DNA of 64,000 nt from Lichenicoccus sp965277665 (lineage in GTDB: Bacteria; Pseudomonadota; Alphaproteobacteria; Acetobacterales; Acetobacteraceae), in contig NZ_OZ255835.1 of NCBI RefSeq assembly GCF_965277665.1, positions 310,001-374,000 of the forward strand. Reading direction: 5' to 3'. The first letter of the stretch is position 1. Each line of letters begins with the position of its first letter. The position numbers were made by a program, and so were the translations under genes. This document shows, piece after piece, positions 25,428 through 33,989 of this stretch. The notes below the pieces were generated by a model, which was not told where the DNA came from, ran no database searches, and saw only the letters and a program-made list of their open reading frames with translations.

Positions 25428-28190
25428 TCAAGCCGCCGTGTTCATGTTCGCGGCAGCCATAGTGGGCGCATTGAGCAGTTCTGCCAACTCGGCCGATGCC
25501 GCCGCTGCCTGCTCCATGCCAAGCTCACGGTAGCTCTCGAAGGTGAGCTCGGTGAAGAACTGGTCGGTCGTGCTGACGTGCGGAAAATCCGGATGGCTTG
25601 CCTTGTAGGCCTGTAGCTGCGCGGAGGCGAAATAGGACAGGCACGGCTTGATGCAGATGAGTTCCCCGTCTGGCGCATCTTTATACTTGATAGCCGCCCG
25701 CCTGGCCTTGTTCCAGAATCGCCTGGATGGAATTTCAACCAGACCGTCGAACTTCACCGTCGCAACGCCGTCGATCTCGGCATATGCGATGGTCCGGCAG
25801 AGGTCCGAACACTCGAACTCGGCATCGGCTCCGGCATCGATGACCACGATGCGTCTGCATTTGCGCCTCAGCATTTCGTAGAGCCCGAGATTATCAAAAT
25901 GGCCTCCATCCGACAGATAGAGCGAATTGCCGGAATCATCGCTACGGCCGGTGAGATCTCCGAGAAGCGAGGCCAGAGCCGAGACCGGGTTTGTCTTCTT
26001 CATTTTGAGTTCGTCCGCGCCGGCCATGGCGGGGTTCGGCAGCCATGCGCCGAGCCGAAGGTTGAACAAGGTCATGATAAAGGCAGCGAGCGGCGAGCTG
26101 TAGTAACCCATGTTCGGGCTGACAGCGGCTCCCGAAATGGTCATGGCGGTTCCGAGCGAAATGCCCAGCATCTTGTCCTCCGGGCCGGTCTCCATCTCCG
26201 TGCCACCCGCATAGTAGCAGGAGTGGACGTAGCACCCTGATCTTTTGCCATCCGGGTCCAGCTTGCGGCCGGGCTTTAAAAGCCAGTACGATCCGCAGTG
26301 CTGCGGCGTGATTGTGAACGGCGCCCCCTTGCGATCCAGATGGGCGGTATCAGGGCTCGCGGTCAGGTTCATGGTGACGTTGATGACCGGGAACAACCTG
26401 TCGACCCCCGTGCGGTCGATGCAGTCCCACATGCGCAGGTTATCACTCGGATCAAACCCGGTGTAGCTGTCCGGCCGCCGATCTGTGGTCTTGACAGCCG
26501 TGCCGAGAAAGCCGCGGATCAGGCGGTTACGGTAGTAGGCATGCAACGAAAACCGGTTGACCTTTAGATACAGGTTCAGGAGAAACAAGCAAAAGCCCAG
26601 CAAGATGGCTATCTCTAAGATGGCAGGGCCGTAGAATGCCTGCGTCCAGTAGCGTGATCCGAATAGTGCCGGCAAGCGCATAGCAATCCCCATCGCGAGC
26701 CGACCGCACAGCATCAGGGTTGTCGTCAGGAAGATCAACCCGATCGCCGTGATGAAGACATTCAACCGGAGCCAGCCCTTGCCCGATCGTGCAATGCCTG
26801 TTCCGCCTGGGCGGCGCGCCGTCGCCTCCGGCAGGAGCTTGGCACTGCTGGCAACGAAGGCCACGACTGGGCCGGTGGCAAACCCGGCCACCGAGATGAG
26901 CGCGGTGTACGCATCCCGTGGGAAAGCCCACTCGGAGAACTTCAGGCTGGACACGGCAATGAACGTGTACATCATGACGTAGAGCAGCTTATTCGCGTTC
27001 AGTCTGGCGAGCCATTCCCGATCGAGATCGGCTCGGATGCCACCAGAGCGTATGGCGACATAGAACGTCGTGCGCAGGATATCCGAGATCATGACACAGG
27101 CCGGACCAAGGACCGCAACCCAAACGGCTCCGGTCATGCTGGCGAGGCAAAGGCTGCCATACAGCAGGCCTGCAGACAGGGCCGATGCCACAGGCCATCC
27201 GATCAGGTTGCTGTAGAACGTCTGGCGGTGCTCGCGAGCCAGGGGCAAGCCCCGCTCGCGTTTCAAGACTCTGCGCCATGCGATCAGGTAGCCGCACACG
27301 CTCGCCATCAGCGCAATGCCAGGCAGGACGAGGAGGGACACTCCCGGGCGGCCGTGCAGAAACGGGACATCGAAACTCCCGTGGGCGATGGCGGGAACCC
27401 CGGCCAGCGGTGCGAGCAGCACCCATGCAAGGGCAGGGAGCACGACGCGCTCGGTGACCTCCGCTTCCGTCGGCCCATATCCTTTGGTGCCGGATGACGG
27501 TGCGCTAGCGGGTTGCGCCCCCTCGTCCGGATGCCGGTGGCTCGGCAGGTGGCAGGCACCGGCATCGATCGCGCAGGTCAGGCTGGCGAAGGCCGCGATC
27601 AGCAGCACGATCTGCAGGATTCCGGAACCTGGCTGCAAGGCAAGCATGCCGATCGTCCAGGCGTAGAAAATCGGAAAGCAGACGAGCAGGAGCATGAGCG
27701 GCGCGATCGCCGACAGGTTGATCAGAGTGTTCCGGCACCAGATCAGAGCGCTCTCCCACGTGTCGAGGCTGAACAGTCCGGGAGTGGGGGTCAGGAAGTT
27801 CGTGTAGCGCCGGAGGGGGCGTATCGACGACGGCCCGATGAGCAGCGGCTCGGGTGGAGGGGTCTTTCCGGCCCAGCGCCGATACGCGCGGCTGCGCGTA
27901 AGCCAGCTGCCAATGAAGCCGCCGCCGGAGACGGTGGACAGGTAGTGGAATTTGTCCAGCAGGCCCTGAGCTTCAAGCGACTGCAGGACCCCTAGGCAGA
28001 ACGCCGCGCTGCGAATGCCCCCTCCGGACAGGCACAACGCATTTGCCTGTTCAGGGTCTTCCAGGCCTATCGCCTTGCGTTCCTCCTTAAGAACGTCTTC
28101 CCAGGCCAGCTGGGCGAAAACTGGCTCGGGCGGGTTTCCTGCGGGATCATTCGGCAGGCCGGTCGGATCACCTGGCTTCGTTCCGTCCAT
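25428..28190 (-). CDS. Large polytopic patatin-like phospholipase
   Basis: 920-residue protein combining a patatin lipase with many membrane helices. The oxyanion motif CLSGGGIRSAAFCLGVL lies at 53-69 and the nucleophile serine at 88 in LSTVSGGGFIGSW. Roughly 8-10 hydrophobic segments follow between about 150 and 560. The catalytic aspartate appears only at about 761 in LSDGGHFDNLGLYEML. Ser and Asp are thus separated by an integral membrane region, unlike soluble patatins. The gene is less GC-rich than its neighbours, with more A/T-ending codons, suggesting acquisition. It stands alone, with only a tiny ORF downstream. Substrate is probably membrane lipid (inference). Confidence 0.85.
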   Translation of the reverse strand: MDGTKPGDPTGLPNDPAGNPPEPVFAQLAWEDVLKEERKAIGLEDPEQANALCLSGGGIRSAAFCLGVLQSLEAQGLLDKFHYLSTVSGGGFIGSWLTRSRAYRRWAGKTPPPEPLLIGPSSIRPLRRYTNFLTPTPGLFSLDTWESALIWCRNTLINLSAIAPLMLLLVCFPIFYAWTIGMLALQPGSGILQIVLLIAAFASLTCAIDAGACHLPSHRHPDEGAQPASAPSSGTKGYGPTEAEVTERVVLPALAWVLLAPLAGVPAIAHGSFDVPFLHGRPGVSLLVLPGIALMASVCGYLIAWRRVLKRERGLPLAREHRQTFYSNLIGWPVASALSAGLLYGSLCLASMTGAVWVAVLGPACVMISDILRTTFYVAIRSGGIRADLDREWLARLNANKLLYVMMYTFIAVSSLKFSEWAFPRDAYTALISVAGFATGPVVAFVASSAKLLPEATARRPGGTGIARSGKGWLRLNVFITAIGLIFLTTTLMLCGRLAMGIAMRLPALFGSRYWTQAFYGPAILEIAILLGFCLFLLNLYLKVNRFSLHAYYRNRLIRGFLGTAVKTTDRRPDSYTGFDPSDNLRMWDCIDRTGVDRLFPVINVTMNLTASPDTAHLDRKGAPFTITPQHCGSYWLLKPGRKLDPDGKRSGCYVHSCYYAGGTEMETGPEDKMLGISLGTAMTISGAAVSPNMGYYSSPLAAFIMTLFNLRLGAWLPNPAMAGADELKMKKTNPVSALASLLGDLTGRSDDSGNSLYLSDGGHFDNLGLYEMLRRKCRRIVVIDAGADAEFECSDLCRTIAYAEIDGVATVKFDGLVEIPSRRFWNKARRAAIKYKDAPDGELICIKPCLSYFASAQLQAYKASHPDFPHVSTTDQFFTELTFESYRELGMEQAAAASAELAELLNAPTMAAANMNTAA

Positions 28191-28436
28191 GACCTTCTCG
28201 CTTTCGAACGATCAAGACAGACGCGGGAACACGCCGGATGTGGGTAAAGCCGGACGACCACAGGCCAGGCAGCCGCAGCCAATCCGTTTCGACTATCGCG
28301 AGAGTATGGGGACGGCAACAGCATTTCTGCGGGGCGTCGCATAATCGTTCGCGGGGTTCCGACATCGAGGCGGAGCCCCGAATCAGCGGCCCCGACGGTT
28401 GTTTGCAGGCGTGATAATCCTGAACCGTCCAGCCTG

Positions 28437-29678
28437 CTACCGCAGCACCGCGGCGAACTGCTCGACCAGCCAGTCGACCTCCGCCTCCTTGATCACCAGC
28501 GGCGGCGCGATCCGGATGGTGTCGGTGTGCGTCTCCTTGCACAGCACGCCTCTACGGCGCAGCGCTTCGCAGAACCGGCGCGCGCCGCCGCGATCGGGGT
28601 CGAGTTCGAGGGCGATCATCAGGCCGCGGCCGCGTATCGCGCGCGCGCGGTCCGCACTGGTCTCGCGCAGGCCGCGCAGCAGCCGCTCGCCCATGCGGGC
28701 GGAATTGCCGATCATGTCTTCCTCGACCAGCACCCTGAGCGCCATTCGCGCCACTGCGCAGGCGAGCGGGTTGCCCCCGAAGGTCGAGCCGTGTTCGCCC
28801 GGCTTCAGCACGCCCAGCGCCGCCTCGTGCGACAGCACCGCCGATACCGGATAAAAGCCCCCCGAGAGCGCCTTGCCGATCAGCGTCAGGTCGGCCTCGA
28901 TGCCGTCATGCTCCTCGGCCAGCAGCGTCCCGGTGCGTCCGAGCCCGGTCTGGATCTCGTCGAGGATCAGCAGCACGTCATGCCCGGTGCACAGATCACG
29001 GGCGCGCTTCAGGAAGCCGGCCGGCGGGATCACCACGCCGGCCTCGCCCTGGATCGGCTCGACGAGGAAGGCGGCGGTGCGCGGGGTGATGGCACGCTCG
29101 AGCGCATCGGCGTCGCCGTACGGGATCACCTTGAAGCCCGGCGTGAAGGGTCCGAAGCCGTGTCGGGACGCATCATCGGTGCTGAACGAGATCACCGAGA
29201 GGGTGCGGCCGTGGAAATTGCCGTCGCAGACGATGATCTCGGCCTCGTCGGCGGCGACGCCCTTCACCTGGTAGGCCCATTTGCGCGCCACCTTCAGCGC
29301 GCTCTCCACCGCCTCGGCGCCGGAGTTCATCGGCAGAACCTTGTGCGAGCCGGTCAGCTTGCAGAGCTCTTCGTAGAAGGGTGCGAGCTGGTCGTTGTGG
29401 AAGGCGCGCGAGGTCAGTGTCAGGCGACCAGCCTGCGCGGTCAGCGCGGCCAGGATGCGCGGGTGGCAGTGGCCCTGGTTGACCGCGGAATAGGCCGACA
29501 GGCAGTCGAGGTAGCGGTTGGCGTCGACATCCCACACCCACACCCCGAGGCCGCGTGTCAGCACGACGTCGAGCGGCTTGTAGTTGTGCGCACCGAGGCG
29601 AGCCTCGGTCGCGAGCAGGGAGGTTGCGAGACCCGCGCTGCCAGGAACGAGATCAGGCACGAGGTCGGCGTAGCTCAT
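28437..29678 (-). CDS. rocD: Ornithine aminotransferase
   Basis: Class III PLP aminotransferase of 413 residues converting ornithine to glutamate-5-semialdehyde. Markers: YLDCLSAYSAVNQGHCHPRI, LPMNSGAEAVESALKVARKW, CDGNFHGRTLS, LILDEIQTGLGRTG and the PLP lysine in LIGKALSGGFYPVSA. These stretches are typical of RocD rather than ArgD. ATG 29678 (MSYADLVPDL) is chosen from the family N-terminus; a GTG at 29744 would add 22 residues, and neither has a good ribosome-binding site. Transcribed alone. Confidence 0.93.
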   Translation of the reverse strand: MSYADLVPDLVPGSAGLATSLLATEARLGAHNYKPLDVVLTRGLGVWVWDVDANRYLDCLSAYSAVNQGHCHPRILAALTAQAGRLTLTSRAFHNDQLAPFYEELCKLTGSHKVLPMNSGAEAVESALKVARKWAYQVKGVAADEAEIIVCDGNFHGRTLSVISFSTDDASRHGFGPFTPGFKVIPYGDADALERAITPRTAAFLVEPIQGEAGVVIPPAGFLKRARDLCTGHDVLLILDEIQTGLGRTGTLLAEEHDGIEADLTLIGKALSGGFYPVSAVLSHEAALGVLKPGEHGSTFGGNPLACAVARMALRVLVEEDMIGNSARMGERLLRGLRETSADRARAIRGRGLMIALELDPDRGGARRFCEALRRRGVLCKETHTDTIRIAPPLVIKEAEVDWLVEQFAAVLR

Positions 29679-29795
29679 GGAGGACGATCCGTTGCTGCCG
29701 GCTGCCGCTTGAAACGGGGGCGTTAGCCTAGCGGCAGCCGGCACCCCGGGGCGAGGACTGATTTGCCATCCAAGCAGCCGGCACGCCGGTGCAGC

Positions 29796-30680
29796 TCAGC
29801 CTGCCCTGCGCAGCGTGAAGGCGGTCCAGGCCCCGATACTGTAGTCGGCGGTGGTCGGCGAGACGGTATAGACGCGCCAGGCGTAGCTTCGATGCCCCGG
29901 CGCGACATGCACCAGGGCCGCCGTCGCGTCGGTATAGGCGGCGTAGATCTCGCGGCTCTTGCTGCCGTCGCGCGCCACCACCTGCAGGAAGAAGCGGACC
30001 GGCACCGCCTGGGACGGCGCGGTCCAGACGATCTCGACCGCGTTCGGCGCCAGCGTCGCACCCGGCCTCGGCGCCACCGGATGCACCGGGCGCAGGCTGG
30101 CGCTCGGCGCGCCGCTGGTGCCGGGATGCGAGGACAGCGCCTCGACATGGTCTGCGGCCGCGGGCAGGCCGCCGATCGCCGCCAGGTGGAACCAGGCCCG
30201 CGCGACCGGCTTGTTCCGGGGCACGCCATCGCCGGTGCTGTACAGCAGGCCGAGATTGTACTGCGCGCGATGGTTGCCGTGTGTCGCGGCGCGGGCGTAC
30301 CACTCGGCAGCGAGCGCCGTGTTGTGCGGCACGCCACGGGCGCTGTCGGACATCACGGCGACATTGAATTCTGCCGGTGCATAGCCCGCCTCGGCGGCCC
30401 GGCGGTACCAGCGGAAGGCGTCGGCGGCGTTCTCCCGGGTGCCCTGGCCCAGATCCGACATCAACCCGAGCCGGTAGGCAGCGTCGGCGTCGCCGGCGGC
30501 GGCGAGTGACGACCAGACGCCCCGGGCCTGCGCATAGTCGCCGTTCGCGTAGGCATGGGCGGCATCGGCACGCGGGCTCGCAAGGGCCGCACGGCCGGCT
30601 CCGGCCTGGACGGCCAGCAGGCCGAGCACCGCAACCGCGGTGCGTCCGACCCGTGTCCGTCCAGGCACCGGCACGCGCAA
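29796..30680 (-). CDS. Sel1-repeat secreted protein with C-terminal beta domain
   Basis: 294-residue protein. An N-terminal hydrophobic stretch (TAVAVLGLLAVQAGAGRAALA) is a signal peptide. Residues about 40-165 hold at least three Sel1-like (TPR-type) repeats with AAYRLGLMSDLGQGTR, AEFNVAVMSDSARGVPHN and AQYNLGLLYSTGDGVPRN. The last 100 residues (VEIVWTAPSQAVPVRFFLQV...) look like an Ig/FnIII beta domain. Starts are TTG 30680 or GTG 30674. It lies 17 bp after an OmpA-like lipoprotein gene on the same strand, so the two probably form a periplasmic or outer-membrane scaffold module. Confidence 0.8.
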   Translation of the reverse strand: MRVPVPGRTRVGRTAVAVLGLLAVQAGAGRAALASPRADAAHAYANGDYAQARGVWSSLAAAGDADAAYRLGLMSDLGQGTRENAADAFRWYRRAAEAGYAPAEFNVAVMSDSARGVPHNTALAAEWYARAATHGNHRAQYNLGLLYSTGDGVPRNKPVARAWFHLAAIGGLPAAADHVEALSSHPGTSGAPSASLRPVHPVAPRPGATLAPNAVEIVWTAPSQAVPVRFFLQVVARDGSKSREIYAAYTDATAALVHVAPGHRSYAWRVYTVSPTTADYSIGAWTAFTLRRAG

Positions 30681-30697
30681 GTCCCAAGGCCGGGCGG

Positions 30698-31213
30698 TCA
30701 GCGCCAGGTGAGATCGACGCGCCGGTTGTCGGGATTGGCGACGCCGCTGTCGGTCTGCACCGGGAGGTCGGAGACGCCCTTGGCCAGCACCTGGAACCGC
30801 TCCGGCGGGATGCCGCGTGCGACCAGTCCCTGCAGCACGCTGTTCGCGCGCGCCTGCGACAGCTTCAGGTTGCTATCGGGCGAGCCGACCGTATCGCTGG
30901 AACCGGCCACGATCATGACGATCGGCTTGCCGTCACGATAGAGCCGGGACGCCTTGTCGAGCAGGGCGACATCCTCGCCGCGTATCGTGCTGCTGCCGGG
31001 CGCGAAATAGAAGTCGAGCGAGTCGGGCGCCTTCGGCTTGGCGGGCTCGGAGGCCTGCGCCACCACCGGGGCCGGGGGCGCGCTGGTCGCCACCGGCGTG
31101 GCCGGCGCCTGGCTCTGGGCGCAGGCGGCCAGCGCCGAGAGCATCATGAAGGCGGGCATTGTTCGCAGCAGCGCGGGTCGCAGCAGTGCGGGTCGGGGCA
31201 TCCGTCGGCTCAT
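30698..31213 (-). CDS. OmpA-family lipoprotein
   Basis: 171-residue lipoprotein. AGGAGAA 8 nt before the ATG supports the start. The signal peptide ends in the lipobox LAAC-A near residue 31, followed by an Ala/Pro linker. The C-terminal OmpA-like domain (residues 65-171) includes FYFAPGSSTIRGEDVALLD, LSQARANSVLQGLVARGI and NPDNRRVDLTW, the peptidoglycan-binding signature. It is likely anchored in the outer membrane, bound to the wall, and co-transcribed with the Sel1 protein. Confidence 0.9.
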   Translation of the reverse strand: MSRRMPRPALLRPALLRTMPAFMMLSALAACAQSQAPATPVATSAPPAPVVAQASEPAKPKAPDSLDFYFAPGSSTIRGEDVALLDKASRLYRDGKPIVMIVAGSSDTVGSPDSNLKLSQARANSVLQGLVARGIPPERFQVLAKGVSDLPVQTDSGVANPDNRRVDLTWR

Positions 31214-31235
31214 CGAGGTTCTCCTGGTGGTCGTG

Positions 31236-31343
31236 CTAGAGCCTGATCCGATCGATCAGGCTCAGCTTGTCGTTTGAGAGAGAGCAGCTTTATCCGACAC
31301 TTGGCATCGCGAAGCGATTCCAATTGATCGGATGCTGCTCTAG
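31236..31343. repeat. Short palindromic intergenic element with CTAGAGC ends
   Basis: 108 bp bounded by related inverted ends: CTAGAGCCTGATCCGATCGA at 31236 and, on the other strand, CTAGAGCAGCATCCGATCAA ending at 31343, with four mismatches. The left end is itself a perfect 10-bp hairpin (GAGCCTGATC-N5-GATCAGGCTC). The interior is AT-richer than the flanks and has no ORF. It resembles the small palindromic intergenic repeats common in alphaproteobacteria. Confidence 0.6.
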
Positions 31344-31372
31344 TCCCCGACGCCGGATCGTCCGGACGACGG

Positions 31373-32797
31373 TTAGTGGGCGGCGGCACTGTCCGACCCG
31401 ATCGTCACGATCAGCTCGCCCGGCCGCATCATCGGACCCGCTTCAGCGCCGAATGGCGAGCGGATATGCACGAAATGCGCCGGAAGTCGGTGTGCCAGCC
31501 GGTCGGCGGCGCCGCGATCGGCATTGAAGAAGTAGCCGATGTTCGATGGCCCGCTGGCATCGGCGGCAGCCGCCGGGCCATCGACGGTCGCTCCTGCGGC
31601 TCGCAGCATCACCGCCACCCGCTGCGCATGGGCCTGCGCCGCATCGCTGCCCTGGCTGTAGCGCAGGATGATGTGCAGCATGCCGGCTTCCGGCAGGACG
31701 AAAGCCGCCTCGGGGGCGCCTGGTGCCGGAGCCGGGAGCGCCGTCACCGGTGGCGGCACGCTCACGGCGGCCGGCACGCTCGTGGCGGGCGGCGTCAGGG
31801 CGGGGGCCGGCGGCGCCAGGGCGGGGGCCGGCGGCACCAGGGCGGGCGGCTCCGGTGCCGGTTGCGGCAGGTCCGGCAGCGGGAGCGGCATGGGCGCCAC
31901 CGCGACCGGGGGCGGCGGGGTGGCGGCGGACAGATCCGGCAGCGGCCGCAAGGGTGCGGCGGGGGCTGCCGGCAGCGACGGGATCGGGGCGGCGACCGGC
32001 GGGGTGAGGCGCGCGGACATCGGCACGGCGGGAGGCGCCCGGTGGGTGGCGAAGAGCGCGGCCAGCACCGCCGCGCCGCCGATGGCGATCCCCGCAGGGA
32101 TGACCACCCGTGCCCGGCGCGGCCGGCGCGGCCGCACCGCGGGGGCCGTCGGCTGGGAAGCGGGCGCGTGAGGGAAGGCCGCCCGCGGAGCGGGTGCTTC
32201 GGGCGAGGGCGCCTGGGGCGAGGGTGCCTGGGGAAATGGCCTGCGCGGCGGCGGCGGCTCGGGGTGCAGCACGTCCGGCTGGAACATCGCGGACGGCGCC
32301 AGCCGGATATGCGCCGCGTCGTCCTGCTCCAGCGCGCCGAGGCCGATCGTGGCGAGGCCTGACCACAGCGCCGGCTTGCCGAGCAACAGGAAGCACAGCA
32401 CCGGCCGGCCGCCGCGCTGCAGCCCGGCCAGGGCCGGCAGGCGCAGCATCGCGTCCGGCTTGAGAGCGTCCGCCTGCCGGACGATCACCACCAGCGGGCG
32501 CTCGGTATCGACCACCACCGACAGCGCTGTGCTGATCGCGCGGGTCAGGGCCGCCAGGCTGGGGAGCGGCGCCTCAATGGTGGTGGTCTCGATCTGCGCC
32601 GCATGCAGGCGATCCACGGTCGCCATCACCAGGTCGCCGGCGATGCCCTGCGCCCCGGTGACGACCGTGAAGGCGTGGCCGGCCTGGATCGACCCGAGCG
32701 CGCGTCCGGGGACGTCCACGCGGGTTCCGGTACCGGCCAGCCAACCGTCGCGGGCGGCCCCGGAGGGCCCTCCGCGCTCTTGCACGTCGCTTGTCAT
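31373..32797 (-). CDS. ExeA/GspA-like AAA protein with degenerate ATPase site, membrane helix and periplasmic domain
   Basis: 474-residue protein. Residues 40-170 follow the layout of ExeA-type AAA ATPases: a Walker A position (GAQGIAGDL, 48-56) lacking the lysine, a Walker B position (LVVIVRQA, 102-109) with Arg-Gln in place of Asp-Glu, then FLLLGKPALWSGLA, like the family LVGQPEL segment. A basic stretch (RPRRPRRAR) and one membrane helix follow near 232-253. After that come a ~100-residue Pro/Ala linker and a C-terminal domain (MLHIILRYSQGSDAAQAHAQ..., NIGYFFNADRGAADRLA) resembling LytR-C or SPOR-like folds. Probably a cell-envelope protein. ATP hydrolysis is doubtful. Confidence 0.65.
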   Translation of the reverse strand: MTSDVQERGGPSGAARDGWLAGTGTRVDVPGRALGSIQAGHAFTVVTGAQGIAGDLVMATVDRLHAAQIETTTIEAPLPSLAALTRAISTALSVVVDTERPLVVIVRQADALKPDAMLRLPALAGLQRGGRPVLCFLLLGKPALWSGLATIGLGALEQDDAAHIRLAPSAMFQPDVLHPEPPPPRRPFPQAPSPQAPSPEAPAPRAAFPHAPASQPTAPAVRPRRPRRARVVIPAGIAIGGAAVLAALFATHRAPPAVPMSARLTPPVAAPIPSLPAAPAAPLRPLPDLSAATPPPPVAVAPMPLPLPDLPQPAPEPPALVPPAPALAPPAPALTPPATSVPAAVSVPPPVTALPAPAPGAPEAAFVLPEAGMLHIILRYSQGSDAAQAHAQRVAVMLRAAGATVDGPAAAADASGPSNIGYFFNADRGAADRLAHRLPAHFVHIRSPFGAEAGPMMRPGELIVTIGSDSAAAH

Positions 32798-32917
32798 TGA
32801 GTGTTACTACTGACCAGCGGCAGGAGTGGTTGCAAGCAAGCCCCTGTGAAATCAACGTCAAAAGTTCGACTAGAGTAACGAATCGGTCACAGTCCTGACC
32901 GTGCGAGCCGCCGGAGT

Positions 32918-33931
32918 TTAGTGTTTGACGCCCGGACGGCGGCCATTCTTCCAGCGGTCGAACAGCACCGCCAGCAGCAGGATGCCGCCGCGGACCAGAT
33001 ACTGGTAGAAGGTCGGCACGTTGAGCAGGCCCATGGCATCCTGCACGCAACCCAGGATCAGCACGCCGACGATCACCCCGGAGATGCTGGCGATGCCGCC
33101 GGTGAGCGACACGCCGCCCAACACGCAGGCCGAGATCACCGCAAGCTCCAGCCCGATCGACGTCTTCGGATCGCCCAGCCCCATGCGTGACGACAGCAGC
33201 ACGCCGCAGAAGCCGGCAACCAGCCCCTGCAGGGTAAACACGGTGATCTTGATGCGGTCCACGTTCAGGCCGGCAAGACGGGCCGCCTCGGTGTTGCCGC
33301 CGGTGGCGAGCACGTCGCGTCCGAACACGGTGCGGTTGAGGATCACCCCGAAGACCACGAACATCGCCGCCATGATCCAGATCGGCGCGGTCAGGCCGAA
33401 CAAGGCGGCGCTGGCCAGCCGGAAGAAGCCGGGCGAGGAGATCATCACCGCATCGCCATGTGCCGTGATGTAGGCGAGGCCGCGCACGATCTCCATCGCG
33501 GCCAGCGTCGCGATCAGTGAATTGACGCCGGCCTTGGCGACCACGATGCCGTTGCAGACGCCCACCGCGCCACCAGCCAGCACGCCCGCCAGGATGCCGA
33601 GCGGCAGTCCCAGCGCGTCGGTCGCGACCGACGCGACCACGCCGGCGAAGGCGACGATGGAGGCGATCGACAGATCCACCTCGCCGAGTGCCAGCACCAT
33701 CATCATAGTGGAAGCCAGCGTGCCGGTCAGCGTCACCGACAGCAGCAGGCCGGTGATGTTGCCAGGGGTCAGGAAGTCCGGCACCGAGGCCGCCAGCGCC
33801 GCGAACAGGATCAGGAACACCAGCACGATGCCCGACTGGCTCATCGCGCGGCGGATCATCGTGACCCCCCGGTTCGGCTGTGCCGTGGTGCCCGCCGGGG
33901 GCGGGTTGGCGTTCAAGGTCGCCTGCGACAT
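32918..33931 (-). CDS. araH: Sugar ABC transporter permease (AraH-like)
   Basis: 337-residue polytopic inner-membrane permease of the ribose/arabinose (CUT2) class. GNITGLLLSVTLTGTLASTM, ALGEVDLSIASIVAFAGVV, the EAA-like NGIVVAKAGVNSLIATLA and FGRDVLATGGNTEAARLAG are typical. It is the last of three genes encoding binding protein, ATPase and permease. The identity rests mainly on the binding protein, which resembles AraF, so L-arabinose is the best guess; another aldopentose is possible. Confidence 0.88.
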   Translation of the reverse strand: MSQATLNANPPPAGTTAQPNRGVTMIRRAMSQSGIVLVFLILFAALAASVPDFLTPGNITGLLLSVTLTGTLASTMMMVLALGEVDLSIASIVAFAGVVASVATDALGLPLGILAGVLAGGAVGVCNGIVVAKAGVNSLIATLAAMEIVRGLAYITAHGDAVMISSPGFFRLASAALFGLTAPIWIMAAMFVVFGVILNRTVFGRDVLATGGNTEAARLAGLNVDRIKITVFTLQGLVAGFCGVLLSSRMGLGDPKTSIGLELAVISACVLGGVSLTGGIASISGVIVGVLILGCVQDAMGLLNVPTFYQYLVRGGILLLAVLFDRWKNGRRPGVKH

Positions 33932-33989
33932 GGAAGTCTTCTCTCGTAAGGGGCGTCTGGTGCAGAAGCGGCCACGCGCGCGGCCAGGA

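Noticed and set aside
31780..31860. Short GC-rich direct repeats as a regulatory repeat
   Set aside because: They encode the Pro/Ala linker of the ExeA-like protein and are explained by amino-acid composition.
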